Assembly: GCF_014349155.1 (NCBI RefSeq)
Contig: NZ_JACSIT010000118.1
Location: 1 to 64,000, forward strand
DNA from: Neolewinella lacunae
GTDB taxonomy: Bacteria; Bacteroidota; Bacteroidia; Chitinophagales; Saprospiraceae
Direction: 5' to 3'
Length of the DNA stretch: 64,000 bases
Shown here: positions 43,201-50,222 of the stretch, in pieces
Position numbering within the stretch: position 1 is the stretch's first letter
Layout: every line of letters begins with the position of its first letter
Notes under the pieces: model-generated
Told to the model about the DNA's origin: nothing
Databases searched by the model: none
The model's input: only the letters and a program-made list of their open reading frames with translations
Program-made: the position numbers and the translations under genes

Positions 43201-44250
43201 GACGGAATGCTCATCCCTTCCAGTGAAAAAGAGAAGATTTTCCAGCCCTTCTACCGCTTGCCCGACCACGAGGCGCTGCCCGGAACCGGTATCGGGCTTT
43301 CTCTGGCTTACTCGCTGGCGGAGTTGCACGAGGGCAGTTTGCAGCTGGACCTGAGCACTCCGCAGTACAACACCTTCGTCCTGACGCTCCCCCTTTTCCA
43401 AAAAGATAATTTTGAGCTGACGCCCTCTAAAAAATGGGTAAAGGTGGAAGACCATTCCACGCAGCACCCGGCGCTGGGGACCCAGAACCTGCGCTCCACC
43501 ATCCTGCTGGTGGAGGATAACCTGGATCTGCTCGATTTCGTTGCTAAAGACCTGCTGCCCCATTACCCCGTCCTGAAGGCCACCACGGCCGAGGAGGCCC
43601 TGCAAATTCTGGAGAGCCAGAACATCCAGTTGGTCATCAGCGACGTGATGATGCCGGGCATGGACGGTTTTGAACTGTGCCGCATTATCAAAAATAACCT
43701 GGAGTGGAGCCACATCCCCATTATTCTGCTTACTTCCCGGAACAACCTTACCTCCGAAATGTCGGGCCTTGAGGCTGGTGCGGATGCTTACATCGCCAAG
43801 CCGTTTTCGATGGACTACCTGAAAACGCGGGTCAGCAACCTCCTCACGAACCGTAAGCACATCCTCGACCATTTCTCTAGTACGCCGCTGGCCCACATCC
43901 AGAGCATTGCCCACTCGCCGGTAGATGAGCAGTTCCTGCAAAAGCTCGACGTCATCATCCAGGAAAACATCACTGACCCGGAACTCAACGTGACGGACCT
44001 GGCCGAGCGCATGCACATGAGCCGTTCCACCCTCTACCGAAAAATCAAGGACGTCTCCGGCTTCAGCCCCAACGAACTCATCAACATCACCCGTCTGAAA
44101 AAAGCGGCCAGCCTCTTGCGCGGCAAGCAATACAAGATTTACGAAATCGCGGAAATGGTGGGGTATAATTCAGCGACCAGCTTCGGGAGGAGTTTTCAGA
44201 AGCAGTTTAAAATGTCGCCGACGGATTATGCTAATGGGGAAGGGGATTAA
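40273..44250 (+). CDS. Hybrid two-component system regulator (sensor kinase/response regulator)
   Basis: A one-protein sensor and activator of the adjacent utilization locus, 1325 residues in the inner membrane. Order: signal peptide (VVEAQEYYF), periplasmic two-component-regulator propeller repeats (residues ~28-660, many WFGTKNGLNRFDG/WIGTENGVYVYN), Y_Y_Y domain (~690-770), one transmembrane helix (~777-797), HisKA with His833 in HEILTPLTLI, HATPase (GTGIGLSLAYSLAELHEG), receiver with Asp1124 in SDVMMPGMDG, and a C-terminal AraC-type helix-turn-helix (~1220-1325). The H-box has Leu where Arg is common (HEIRTPLTLI). It is divergent from susC, the usual arrangement, and probably senses an oligosaccharide of the target glycan. 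Confidence 0.96.
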   Translation: MKSIHPFRSGLLLALLVLTTGVVEAQEYYFRQYEVTDGLSHNTIHCAAQDDDGFLWFGTKNGLNRFDGYQFKWYQSDENIPQSIGSNFIECIDFAEGKLWVGTDSGLYSGDPKNGRFALVATTAKQPILDVANDASGQLWFIADDTLRQLNKSSGELRNYAAPELHAARKIALSPSKRLCLATAGGVFLHQPVTDDFLRLELQAGSNGFPLVISSIYFLNESTLAVGTVSHGAFLYDLPNRTSMAILDQKDNRLYVRDFLLRGNDLWIGTENGVYVYNVYGKTTVHLQKCNACPFSLSDNAIYSLFEDSRAGVWVGTYFRGLNYYSEALTSFRKFQPVAGQNSVGGSAVREFQQDKYGNLWIGTEDEGLDRYNPRTGQFDHFPLRTADEQIVATNVHGLLVRDNELWVGTFQNGLFILDIQTGRVKRHLVAGAESGLRSNFVFSLKTTIDSTIVALTASGIHRYRQDLGKFEADTLFAPNYFYTSFLEDRDGGQWAGTYWDGLFYHHPAKNTGRIYSKGSAPQFRISNDAINGIFQSSDGTVWVTTENGLNAVSPDSGTIAQYGKKDGFPSNVFYSVLEDKLGKFWLSTANGLVRFAPGSKQLDKYTTENGLLSNQFNYSSAFRDANDRMYFGGVEGFISFDPYDTRFSKQAPGDRLVLTDFAVLAFGDRPAEHPTAEKKAGEATAVVRLGYDQSTFNVSYSALDYVTPGLTEYSYQLRGLNDGWISTGNTNKVFFTSLPPGQYTLSVKSRIHNSDWGAPEDLLRIYISPPFWKSKVAYLLYVVLGALLLLYALRFYHRYNKARTLQKMELFDNEKEKEIYRAKIEFFTNVSHEILTPLTLIKNPVEKLLNEAAPGTVLADNLSLVHKHTLRLVNLVQQLLDFRKTEMEHTTLSFVLVDINRALTDTIAQYTATLEEKNMELIHNLAEEAVLAYVDMEAFRKITGNLYQNAIKYGEQQVRITLSATESQLTIRFQNDGMLIPSSEKEKIFQPFYRLPDHEALPGTGIGLSLAYSLAELHEGSLQLDLSTPQYNTFVLTLPLFQKDNFELTPSKKWVKVEDHSTQHPALGTQNLRSTILLVEDNLDLLDFVAKDLLPHYPVLKATTAEEALQILESQNIQLVISDVMMPGMDGFELCRIIKNNLEWSHIPIILLTSRNNLTSEMSGLEAGADAYIAKPFSMDYLKTRVSNLLTNRKHILDHFSSTPLAHIQSIAHSPVDEQFLQKLDVIIQENITDPELNVTDLAERMHMSRSTLYRKIKDVSGFSPNELINITRLKKAASLLRGKQYKIYEIAEMVGYNSATSFGRSFQKQFKMSPTDYANGEGD

Positions 44251-44596
44251 GGGGGGAAAGGAGTAAGGAATTAAAGGGGCTGCCGCATGGGGACAGGGAT
44301 TGACCGCCGATAGGCAGCAGCGTGGCTAGTAATTGAATAATTAAATAATTGAATAGTCTGCTGCACGGGTTTGAGTAAAGACCGAACATCCCCGCCCATA
44401 ACCACCGTTTCACCGGGGACTAACCACCTAATCTTCAGTAAAGTGGGCGGATGAGATCCGCAGCCAGGCGATTGGCCAAATACACGTTGGTGCATTGGGG
44501 CCAGGTAGAGCGTCCAAAATCATCTCCCCCCATGATTCTCATCATCGCCCGCACGGGAGATAAGCCGGAATTTTGGGGAAAGAAAATACCCTAACC
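44251..44596. other. 346-bp region between regulator and stress-protein gene
   Basis: No gene and no recognisable RNA found. It contains an A/T-rich stretch (TAATTGAATAATTAAATAATTGAATAG, about 44330-44356) and short G runs. The promoter of the next gene is presumably here but is not distinct. Confidence 0.5.
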
Positions 44597-45466
44597 ATGC
44601 AGAAGATTATTGTCCCCATCGATTTCTCCGGCACTTCGGCAGACGCCCTCCGCTTTGGTTGTTACCTGGCCGACGTGACGGGGTACGACCTTGAGGCCGT
44701 CCACATCCACGATGGTTACGACGGAGATGAGGCCTTTGTCATCAAGAAAGGTAGTGCCCGCATCCGGGGCCGGGTGCGGGAGCGCCTCGAAAAATTTGTT
44801 GCTGAGCACACCGATGCGCAGACCTTCACGGGCAGCCTCGGGGCGGACGGCGACTTACCCTTCATCAAGTGCCGCGAGGAAGTGGGCAGCGCCATCGCCC
44901 AGCTCGTCAGGTTAGGCAAAGAGGAAGACACGGCCCTCATCGTAATGGGCGGCGTAGGGTCCGGCATCCCGAGCCGGGTTACGCCCGTCTTCGGTAGCGT
45001 TGCGAAGGGCGTAGCCACCCAGGCGGAGTGCCCGGTATTGCTCGTTCCCCAGAATGCGGGCGTACCGCAAATCAAACAGGCGGCCATTGCCTTCGATGAG
45101 GTGCGTAACCTCGTGGTACTGAGCGATAAGACCGCCTTCCTCCAAAAAGGACTCGCCCCGCACATGCGGTTCACCCACGTTTTGTACCACGGCGAAAGTG
45201 CCAGTGAGGTGCCGGAGCTGAACCTGCTGCGGGAAGTCCTGCGTAAGGACTTTCCCCACTACGCCGTGGACTTCGATCTCCTGCCCCCGGGAAACGTGAC
45301 GGATACCCTCATTGATTATTCCCTTGAGCGGGATATTGATCTCCTGATTCTGGGCCGGCACCAACGAAGCTTTTTTGACCTTCTGATTAATGGCTCGGAA
45401 ATACCCGAGATCATTGGTTCTTGCGGTATTCCTTTATTGATCGTGCCGCTAACTGGTGAAATTTAA
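44597..45466 (+). CDS. Universal stress protein (tandem UspA domains)
   Basis: A 289-residue cytoplasmic protein with two UspA-like domains: the first starts IIVPIDFSGTSADALRFGCYLA with GGVGSG (residues ~120-130) as a nucleotide-loop-like motif; the second ends with ILGRHQRSF and IPLLIVPL. Such proteins bind ATP or remain unliganded and support survival under stress. ATG 44597 is preferred over an upstream GTG/TTG extension because the domain begins at residue 3. It stands alone. Confidence 0.88.
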   Translation: MQKIIVPIDFSGTSADALRFGCYLADVTGYDLEAVHIHDGYDGDEAFVIKKGSARIRGRVRERLEKFVAEHTDAQTFTGSLGADGDLPFIKCREEVGSAIAQLVRLGKEEDTALIVMGGVGSGIPSRVTPVFGSVAKGVATQAECPVLLVPQNAGVPQIKQAAIAFDEVRNLVVLSDKTAFLQKGLAPHMRFTHVLYHGESASEVPELNLLREVLRKDFPHYAVDFDLLPPGNVTDTLIDYSLERDIDLLILGRHQRSFFDLLINGSEIPEIIGSCGIPLLIVPLTGEI

Positions 45467-45581
45467 TCAGCAGGCGCAGTAGGTTTTTAACCATAAGAAT
45501 CATCTGACCATAAAGAGCGGTCAAGGGGCATTTTAAATATATTGCAGTGGAACCACCTTCCGCATTTTAAATTATTCTGTT

Positions 45582-45932
45582 ATGCAAAATTTTCCCGCTC
45601 GCTATGCTGAGCTTAAACAATCCATGGGCCGCATCGGGCAGGCCATTCCTGATACGATGCAAGGCTTCGGGGCCTTGCACCGGGCAAGTACTGCCGACGG
45701 TGCGCTGAATGCCAAAACCAAGGAACTCATTGCCTTGGGCGTTGCTATTGCCGTACGGTGCGATGGTTGCATTGCCTTTCACGTCCACGATGCACTACAG
45801 GCCGGTGCCAGCCGCGCCGAAATAATGGAAACCATCGGCGTGGCCGTATTGATGGGTGGCGGACCGGCATTAATGTACGGCTGTGAGGCCGAGGAGGCCC
45901 TTCAGCAGTTCAGCGCGGTGGAAAAAATGTAG
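45582..45932 (+). CDS. Carboxymuconolactone decarboxylase/AhpD-family protein
   Basis: A 116-residue all-helical protein with the AhpD-type redox motif CDGCIAFHVHDALQAGAS (Cys-x2-Cys plus downstream His) near residue 64. It ends with GGGPALMYGCEA. Proteins of this size are thiol-dependent peroxidases or disulfide partners rather than true decarboxylases. Its 3' end faces the GH43 gene, and an inverted pair of dispersed repeats lies between them. Confidence 0.9.
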   Translation: MQNFPARYAELKQSMGRIGQAIPDTMQGFGALHRASTADGALNAKTKELIALGVAIAVRCDGCIAFHVHDALQAGASRAEIMETIGVAVLMGGGPALMYGCEAEEALQQFSAVEKM

Positions 45933-46021
45933 CGCGGGCGGTTTAAATCCAGGTAGTTTCTGTACTTTTTTTGGCCATTTCATCGCTCGTTTTACCGCCA
46001 TTGCTTCCTGTATTTTTCCCT

Positions 46022-46037
46022 GCACCTGCGGCCGCGC
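46022..46037 (+). repeat. Dispersed repeat copy (NN=GC), convergent gene ends
   Basis: Matches the first 16 bases, then AAA instead of CC. It is the left arm of an inverted pair with 46117-46134 in the 242-bp gap between two convergent genes. Confidence 0.85.
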
Positions 46038-46116
46038 AAAAAAGCGGATAAAATACACCGGAATAAGGCAAGCAGGCCTGGAGGCCAAATTAAAATGTCC
46101 GCTCAGGGCCGTTCCT

Positions 46117-46134
46117 GGGCGCGTTCGCAGGTGC
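46117..46134 (-). repeat. Dispersed 18-bp repeat copy (NN=AA), convergent gene ends
   Basis: Perfect match outside NN. It is the right arm of the inverted pair; the two arms are separated by 79 bp. Confidence 0.9.
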
Positions 46135-46174
46135 AGGCAAATCCTTGAAGGCAATGTTTGGCTTAGGGCCAGCG

Positions 46175-47713
46175 CTATAACTTCCCGCTCACCCTGAAAT
46201 AGTCGAAATCGACGTATCCGCCCCTTTCCAAGGTGGCGTAATTAAAAAGACCGAAGCGGTAGCCCATGAAATGCGGAAGCGTATAGGGCAAGGGAAGCGG
46301 AGGGCCAAATTCGGTCCATTTTTTACCGTCGAGGCTGTAATAAAACTGCCCCGTATCCCTGCGCTCCCGAAAATCACAAGAGGCCTTCAGGAAAATAATT
46401 TTTCGGCGCAGGGGAATGCGTGCCATTTCCACCGGAACGCCCGTGGCGGCGCTGACCACGGTGAGGTATTTCTGGCCCTCTTCCGCCTTTACGCCCAACA
46501 GCCCATAATTTTTCTGTAGTAAGGCCAGTCCGGCGAAATCTCCCGGCCGCATCGCCGATACTTTAATTTTGGTGATGCCACTGGAGCTTGGGCCAAATGT
46601 CCGTTGGGTAAGCGTATTGCGGGCCATGACAAAGCTCGTATCCCTTCGGCCCGTACTGAGCCGCAGGTGGCCCTTACGGGCGGTGAGCGACCAATTTTCC
46701 GGCACGGGATTATGGTTCCATTGCCAGACGAGTCCCAATTCCTTTTCCTCAAAATCATCGGAAGCAATGATTCCGGGCACCAGCCCTTCACTGGCGGGCA
46801 ACGCCAGCCGGAGCGGTACCTTGCCCTCTGTTCCCAGGACGGGCCAGCCGGCCTCCCACGTTACCGGCACGAGATAGGGGATGCGCCCCACCCCACCGCT
46901 GTCCTGAAAAAGGTAGGCAAACCAGCGTCCGTCGGGGGACTGCACCAAGCCCCCCTGGGCCACGCCCATATCCTGTAGGCCTACCCTACCCTCCCACGGC
47001 CCGGTAAGCCGATCGGCCCGGTGGATGACCACGGTGCGCATCCCACCCCGGGGCCAGGTGATGTTGAAAAGGTAATACTTCCCGTTTACCTTGTACAGCT
47101 GGGAACCCTCCGCGCCCAACATGATGTCATCGCCGGCCGGAGCACTGGCGTTGTCGATTAAGACCTGGTCCAGCCCCCCTGGCTTCACCCCGCTGAGGTC
47201 GGCCGCTAACTCCAGCAGGTGCAATTTGCCCGCGCCGTAAACCATGTATACCCTGCCATCGTCGTCGAAGAAGATGCTGTGATCGTGGTAGGCCGGGGCA
47301 AAACTTTGCTCGCGCCAGGGCCCCTTTTCAATGTCTTTGGTACTGTAGACGTGGGTTTTGCCGGAAGTCGCCGAAAAGGTGGAGGCGTAGAAAACGCCCG
47401 CGTGGTAATTCAGGCAGCTGGCCCACGAACCCCGTCCGTAGGCACTTTGCCCGTTTTCCAAATTCATGGCGTCGTTTTCCACCAGGCGTTCATAGGCATA
47501 GCCGATCAGCTGCCAATTGACCAGGTCCTGCGATTTCATGATGGGCAGCCCCGGACTTAAGTGCATCGTGGTGCTGCTCATGTAGTAGCTATCGCCCACC
47601 CGAATGATCGACATATCGGGGACATCGGCGTGGATGATCGGATTTTGGGCCTGCCCCACCAGGCGGCAAACGGCCAAGCCCATAAGAAGAAGAGAAAAAA
47701 GAGAAGGTTTCAA
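46175..47713 (-). CDS. Glycoside hydrolase family 43 protein with C-terminal sandwich domain
   Basis: An exported exo-glycosidase, 512 residues, with a signal peptide ending near VGQAQ (residue 23). The propeller carries the Asp in ADVPDMSIIRVGD, the Asp in YHDHSIFFDD and the Glu in LGAEGSQLY; a concanavalin-like beta-sandwich fills residues ~320-512, as in XynB-type beta-xylosidase/arabinosidases. It is a lone gene outside the main locus but on a fitting substrate, and may be controlled separately. Confidence 0.92.
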   Translation of the reverse strand: MKPSLFSLLLMGLAVCRLVGQAQNPIIHADVPDMSIIRVGDSYYMSSTTMHLSPGLPIMKSQDLVNWQLIGYAYERLVENDAMNLENGQSAYGRGSWASCLNYHAGVFYASTFSATSGKTHVYSTKDIEKGPWREQSFAPAYHDHSIFFDDDGRVYMVYGAGKLHLLELAADLSGVKPGGLDQVLIDNASAPAGDDIMLGAEGSQLYKVNGKYYLFNITWPRGGMRTVVIHRADRLTGPWEGRVGLQDMGVAQGGLVQSPDGRWFAYLFQDSGGVGRIPYLVPVTWEAGWPVLGTEGKVPLRLALPASEGLVPGIIASDDFEEKELGLVWQWNHNPVPENWSLTARKGHLRLSTGRRDTSFVMARNTLTQRTFGPSSSGITKIKVSAMRPGDFAGLALLQKNYGLLGVKAEEGQKYLTVVSAATGVPVEMARIPLRRKIIFLKASCDFRERRDTGQFYYSLDGKKWTEFGPPLPLPYTLPHFMGYRFGLFNYATLERGGYVDFDYFRVSGKL

Positions 47714-47811
47714 TTAGTGAATGGGTGGATACGTGAACGAGTAATATGGTCTCAAGCCCTGGCGTCTGTTGGTGACCCTACGGCCTAAGTGTGAAGAAAA
47801 CTGTGCAGCGG

Positions 47812-48204
47812 CTACTCTTCCCGGCACTCCTTACAACTCCCGGAAACGGCGATGTTGTAGTTGTCCGCCCGGTAGCCGGCCGGGAGCTCAACGCCCAGCG
47901 GCCCCTGCAGGCACTCTACGCGATCGCAGGAAGTGCAGCGAAAGTGAAGGTGGTTGTGGGCTGCCAGGTCGTGGGCGCAGTTTTTCGCGCAACTGGCAAA
48001 GTACTGTCGCCCATCGTCGGCCACAATCCGGTGAACGAGGCCGTCTTCCACGAAACGGTTGAGGATGCGATAGATCGTCACCCGGTCGATGGGCTCCTCC
48101 AGCTTGGCGGTGATCCCCTCGTGGCTCATAGCGTATTGCTCCTCACGCAGCAGGGTCAGGACGGCTTCCTGGGTCTTCGTATTTCGTCGGGACATACCGG
48201 GCAT
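47812..48204 (-). CDS. Fur-family metalloregulator, Zur-like
   Basis: A DNA-binding repressor of metal-uptake genes, 130 residues. Winged helix-turn-helix at residues ~5-75 (SHEGITAKLEEPIDRVTIYRIL). The structural zinc site is two CxxC pairs (CTSC near residue 89, CKEC near the C-terminus), and a His-rich segment AAHNHLHFRC may bind the sensing metal. The start is ATG 48204; ATG 48195 is an alternative. A 15-bp palindrome lies 9 bp upstream of the start and recurs at two other promoters in the window, so this protein is the likely ligand. Zinc is favoured over iron because of the target genes. Confidence 0.85.
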   Translation of the reverse strand: MPGMSRRNTKTQEAVLTLLREEQYAMSHEGITAKLEEPIDRVTIYRILNRFVEDGLVHRIVADDGRQYFASCAKNCAHDLAAHNHLHFRCTSCDRVECLQGPLGVELPAGYRADNYNIAVSGSCKECREE

Positions 48205-48212
48205 AATTTTAT

Positions 48213-48227
48213 TGCAACACTGTTGCA
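48213..48227. promoter_or_regulatory. Predicted Zur-type operator, site 1
   Basis: TGCAACA-C-TGTTGCA, a perfect 7-1-7 palindrome between the regulator gene and the lipoprotein gene. For the rightward promoter it covers the -33 TTG (48223-48225), with TACCTTTG at 48245-48252 as the -7 element, 19 bp away. It is therefore placed for direct repression of both genes. Confidence 0.75.
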
Positions 48228-48276
48228 TTATTTGAAAAGGGGTGTACCTTTGCGTGACCACAAAAAACCAATCCGT

Positions 48277-48852
48277 ATGTTTAATCCATCCAGATTCTAC
48301 CCTCTTCTCCTATTGTTGCTTGTTGTTTTCGTTGCTGGTTGCGACGATGATGATGACCCCGTAATCCCCAACGAAGAAGAGGTAATTACCGACCTGACGC
48401 TGACCTTGACTCCAAACATCGGCGGTCCCGAAACGGTTGTCTTCACCTTCAAAGATGCCGACGGAGACGGCGGCCAGGCACCCCAGATTACCTCTACCGG
48501 TACGCTGGCCCCCAACACTACCTACACGGGCAGCCTCGAACTGCTCAACGCCTCTGACCCTACCAATGTGGAGAGCATCACGGCGGAAATTCAGGAAGAA
48601 GATGAGGAGCACCAGTTCTTCTTCCAGGTGGCTGGCGGCCTCAACCTGACCTTCGCCTACGCGGATGCTGACGATGACGGCAATCCCCTCGGCCTGGTTA
48701 CTACCGTGAACACGGGCGCTTCTTCCAGTGGAAATTTCACCGTCATCCTCCGCCACGAGCCCAACAAAACGGCTGCTGGCATCAGCATCAACAACCCTGC
48801 CCCCGCCGGTGGAGAGACCGATATTGAAGTGACTTTCCAGGCGAGTTTTTAA
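48277..48852 (+). CDS. Acidic lipoprotein, metal-uptake associated
   Basis: A 191-residue lipoprotein with the lipobox VAGC (Cys22) followed by five Asp. It is a beta-rich acidic protein with HEPNK near residue 165 and a C-terminal AGGETDIEVTFQA strand. Similar proteins occur in Bacteroidota genomes next to TonB-dependent receptors and are sometimes labelled as type 1 periplasmic-binding-fold proteins. It is expressed from a promoter overlapped by the Zur-type palindrome, so it is probably induced on metal depletion. Function unproven. Confidence 0.8.
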   Translation: MFNPSRFYPLLLLLLVVFVAGCDDDDDPVIPNEEEVITDLTLTLTPNIGGPETVVFTFKDADGDGGQAPQITSTGTLAPNTTYTGSLELLNASDPTNVESITAEIQEEDEEHQFFFQVAGGLNLTFAYADADDDGNPLGLVTTVNTGASSSGNFTVILRHEPNKTAAGISINNPAPAGGETDIEVTFQASF

Positions 48853-48882
48853 AAAAAAACGAATAGCCCAAATTATTCGCAG

Positions 48883-48911
48883 CCCCCCGTACGGATTTTC
48901 CGTGCGGGGGG
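48883..48911 (+). terminator. Hairpin terminator after lipoprotein gene
   Basis: CCCCCCGTACGG, loop ATTTT, CCGTGCGGGGGG: a 12-bp stem with one G-T pair, 31 bp after the stop and before the AraC-type gene. It is followed by a weak T/G stretch. It would insulate the regulator downstream. Confidence 0.75.
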
Positions 48912-48959
48912 GTTGTGTTGGGAGGTGCCGCAAGGGACAAACTTGTACCTTCGTAGCCA

Positions 48960-50147
48960 ATGGATTTCACCATATCTTTCCAAACCGCCGCCCTCCTTTT
49001 CTTCTTCGTTCAAGGCCTCCTTTTCGCAGGCCTCCTCCTGGCCCGCGGCCAGGAATACGCCCACCGGCCCAGTCGCTGGCTGAGCCTTTTTCTCCTTTTG
49101 TGTTCCTTGTACCTCGTGCCCTTCATGCTCGGGTACAGCGGCTGGTACGGGCGGGATGGCTACCGGGAATTCCTGTTTTTTGTGCCCTTCCAACACTTTT
49201 TTCTCATCGGACCGGTCATCTATTGCTACACCCGCAGTTTGTTGGACGCCGATTTCCGGATCCGCGGCCGCAGCTGGCTCCACTTTCTGCCCGGCGGACT
49301 CTATCTGCTCTACAGTTTGGTGGTTTTTGTGGTCGACGTCTGGGTGCTCCAGGGCGATTACTATTTCTACGCCGACGGGCGCGACAAAGACCTTGCCCCC
49401 TGGTACCAAATCACGGGCCTGCTGGCCATGATCGCGTATACGGGCCTGAGCCTGCGGGCCTACCAGCAGTACCGAAAGCGGATTTTTGCGGAGCTCAGTT
49501 ACGCCGATAGCGTAGTGTACAGCTGGGTAAAACAGTACCTCGTTGCCCTGCTTTTCATCATGGTGCTGCGCATCGTTTTCCTGTTGCTCCTGCCCAATTT
49601 CGGCAGTTTTGGCCGCTGGTTTTGGTATTATCTCTGCTTCGGGGCGCTCTATTATTTCATCGCTTTGGCGGGCTACACCAACGTCGTTAAGGCCCTGGCG
49701 CCGCTGCACTGGCGGGGAGAAAGCAAGCTGTTGTCGTCGGAAATTCCCGCGCCAAAGTCCACCGCTGAAACGCTGGAAGACGAAGACCTCGAACCCTGGA
49801 AGCAGCGCGTGCGCGACCTCATGGAGCGGGAAAAGCTCTACGAAAACCCCACCCTGACGCTCAGCGACGTGGCCGGGCGGCTCGGCGTCACGAGCAAACA
49901 GGTCTCCGGCATCATCAACCAGGGCTTCCGGCAAAACTTCAACGACTTCGTCAACACCTACCGCGTCGCGGCCGTCCGGGAGCGTTTCGCGCGCGGGGAA
50001 CACGAGCGCTTCACCATCCTCAGCATCGCGCTGGCCTGCGGTTTCAATTCCAAAACCACCTTCAATCGGGTCTTCAAGCAGTTTATGGCGCGGACGCCGG
50101 TGCAATATTTGGCCGATAGGAGCAAGGGAAGTAGTACCACATCGTGA
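48960..50147 (+). CDS. AraC-family regulator with membrane sensor domain
   Basis: A 395-residue inner-membrane transcription regulator: about seven transmembrane helices fill residues 1-230 and an AraC helix-turn-helix fills ~280-390 (DVAGRLGVTSKQVSGIINQGF, then ILSIALACGFNSKTTFNRVFKQ). The final MARTPVQYL coincides with a near-match to the dispersed repeat, probably because the family itself has TPxxY there. The neighbours offer no clear target. It stands between a terminator and a serine hydrolase gene in the same direction (75-bp gap), so co-regulation is possible. Confidence 0.88.
   Translation: MDFTISFQTAALLFFFVQGLLFAGLLLARGQEYAHRPSRWLSLFLLLCSLYLVPFMLGYSGWYGRDGYREFLFFVPFQHFFLIGPVIYCYTRSLLDADFRIRGRSWLHFLPGGLYLLYSLVVFVVDVWVLQGDYYFYADGRDKDLAPWYQITGLLAMIAYTGLSLRAYQQYRKRIFAELSYADSVVYSWVKQYLVALLFIMVLRIVFLLLLPNFGSFGRWFWYYLCFGALYYFIALAGYTNVVKALAPLHWRGESKLLSSEIPAPKSTAETLEDEDLEPWKQRVRDLMEREKLYENPTLTLSDVAGRLGVTSKQVSGIINQGFRQNFNDFVNTYRVAAVRERFARGEHERFTILSIALACGFNSKTTFNRVFKQFMARTPVQYLADRSKGSSTTS
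50088..50105 (-). repeat. Near-match to dispersed repeat, inside araC-type gene
   Basis: 16 of 18 positions match (T for the outer G, C for A in GCAGGTGC). It encodes M-A-R-T-P-V-Q, normal for the family, so it may be coincidence or a precursor site. Confidence 0.35.
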
Positions 50148-50222
50148 TCTGGCGCGCCGGGCGAGGGTAAAACGGACACTTTTGCCCCCCGAACCAAAGG
50201 CCATCCGCCCCTACCTTTTCCG

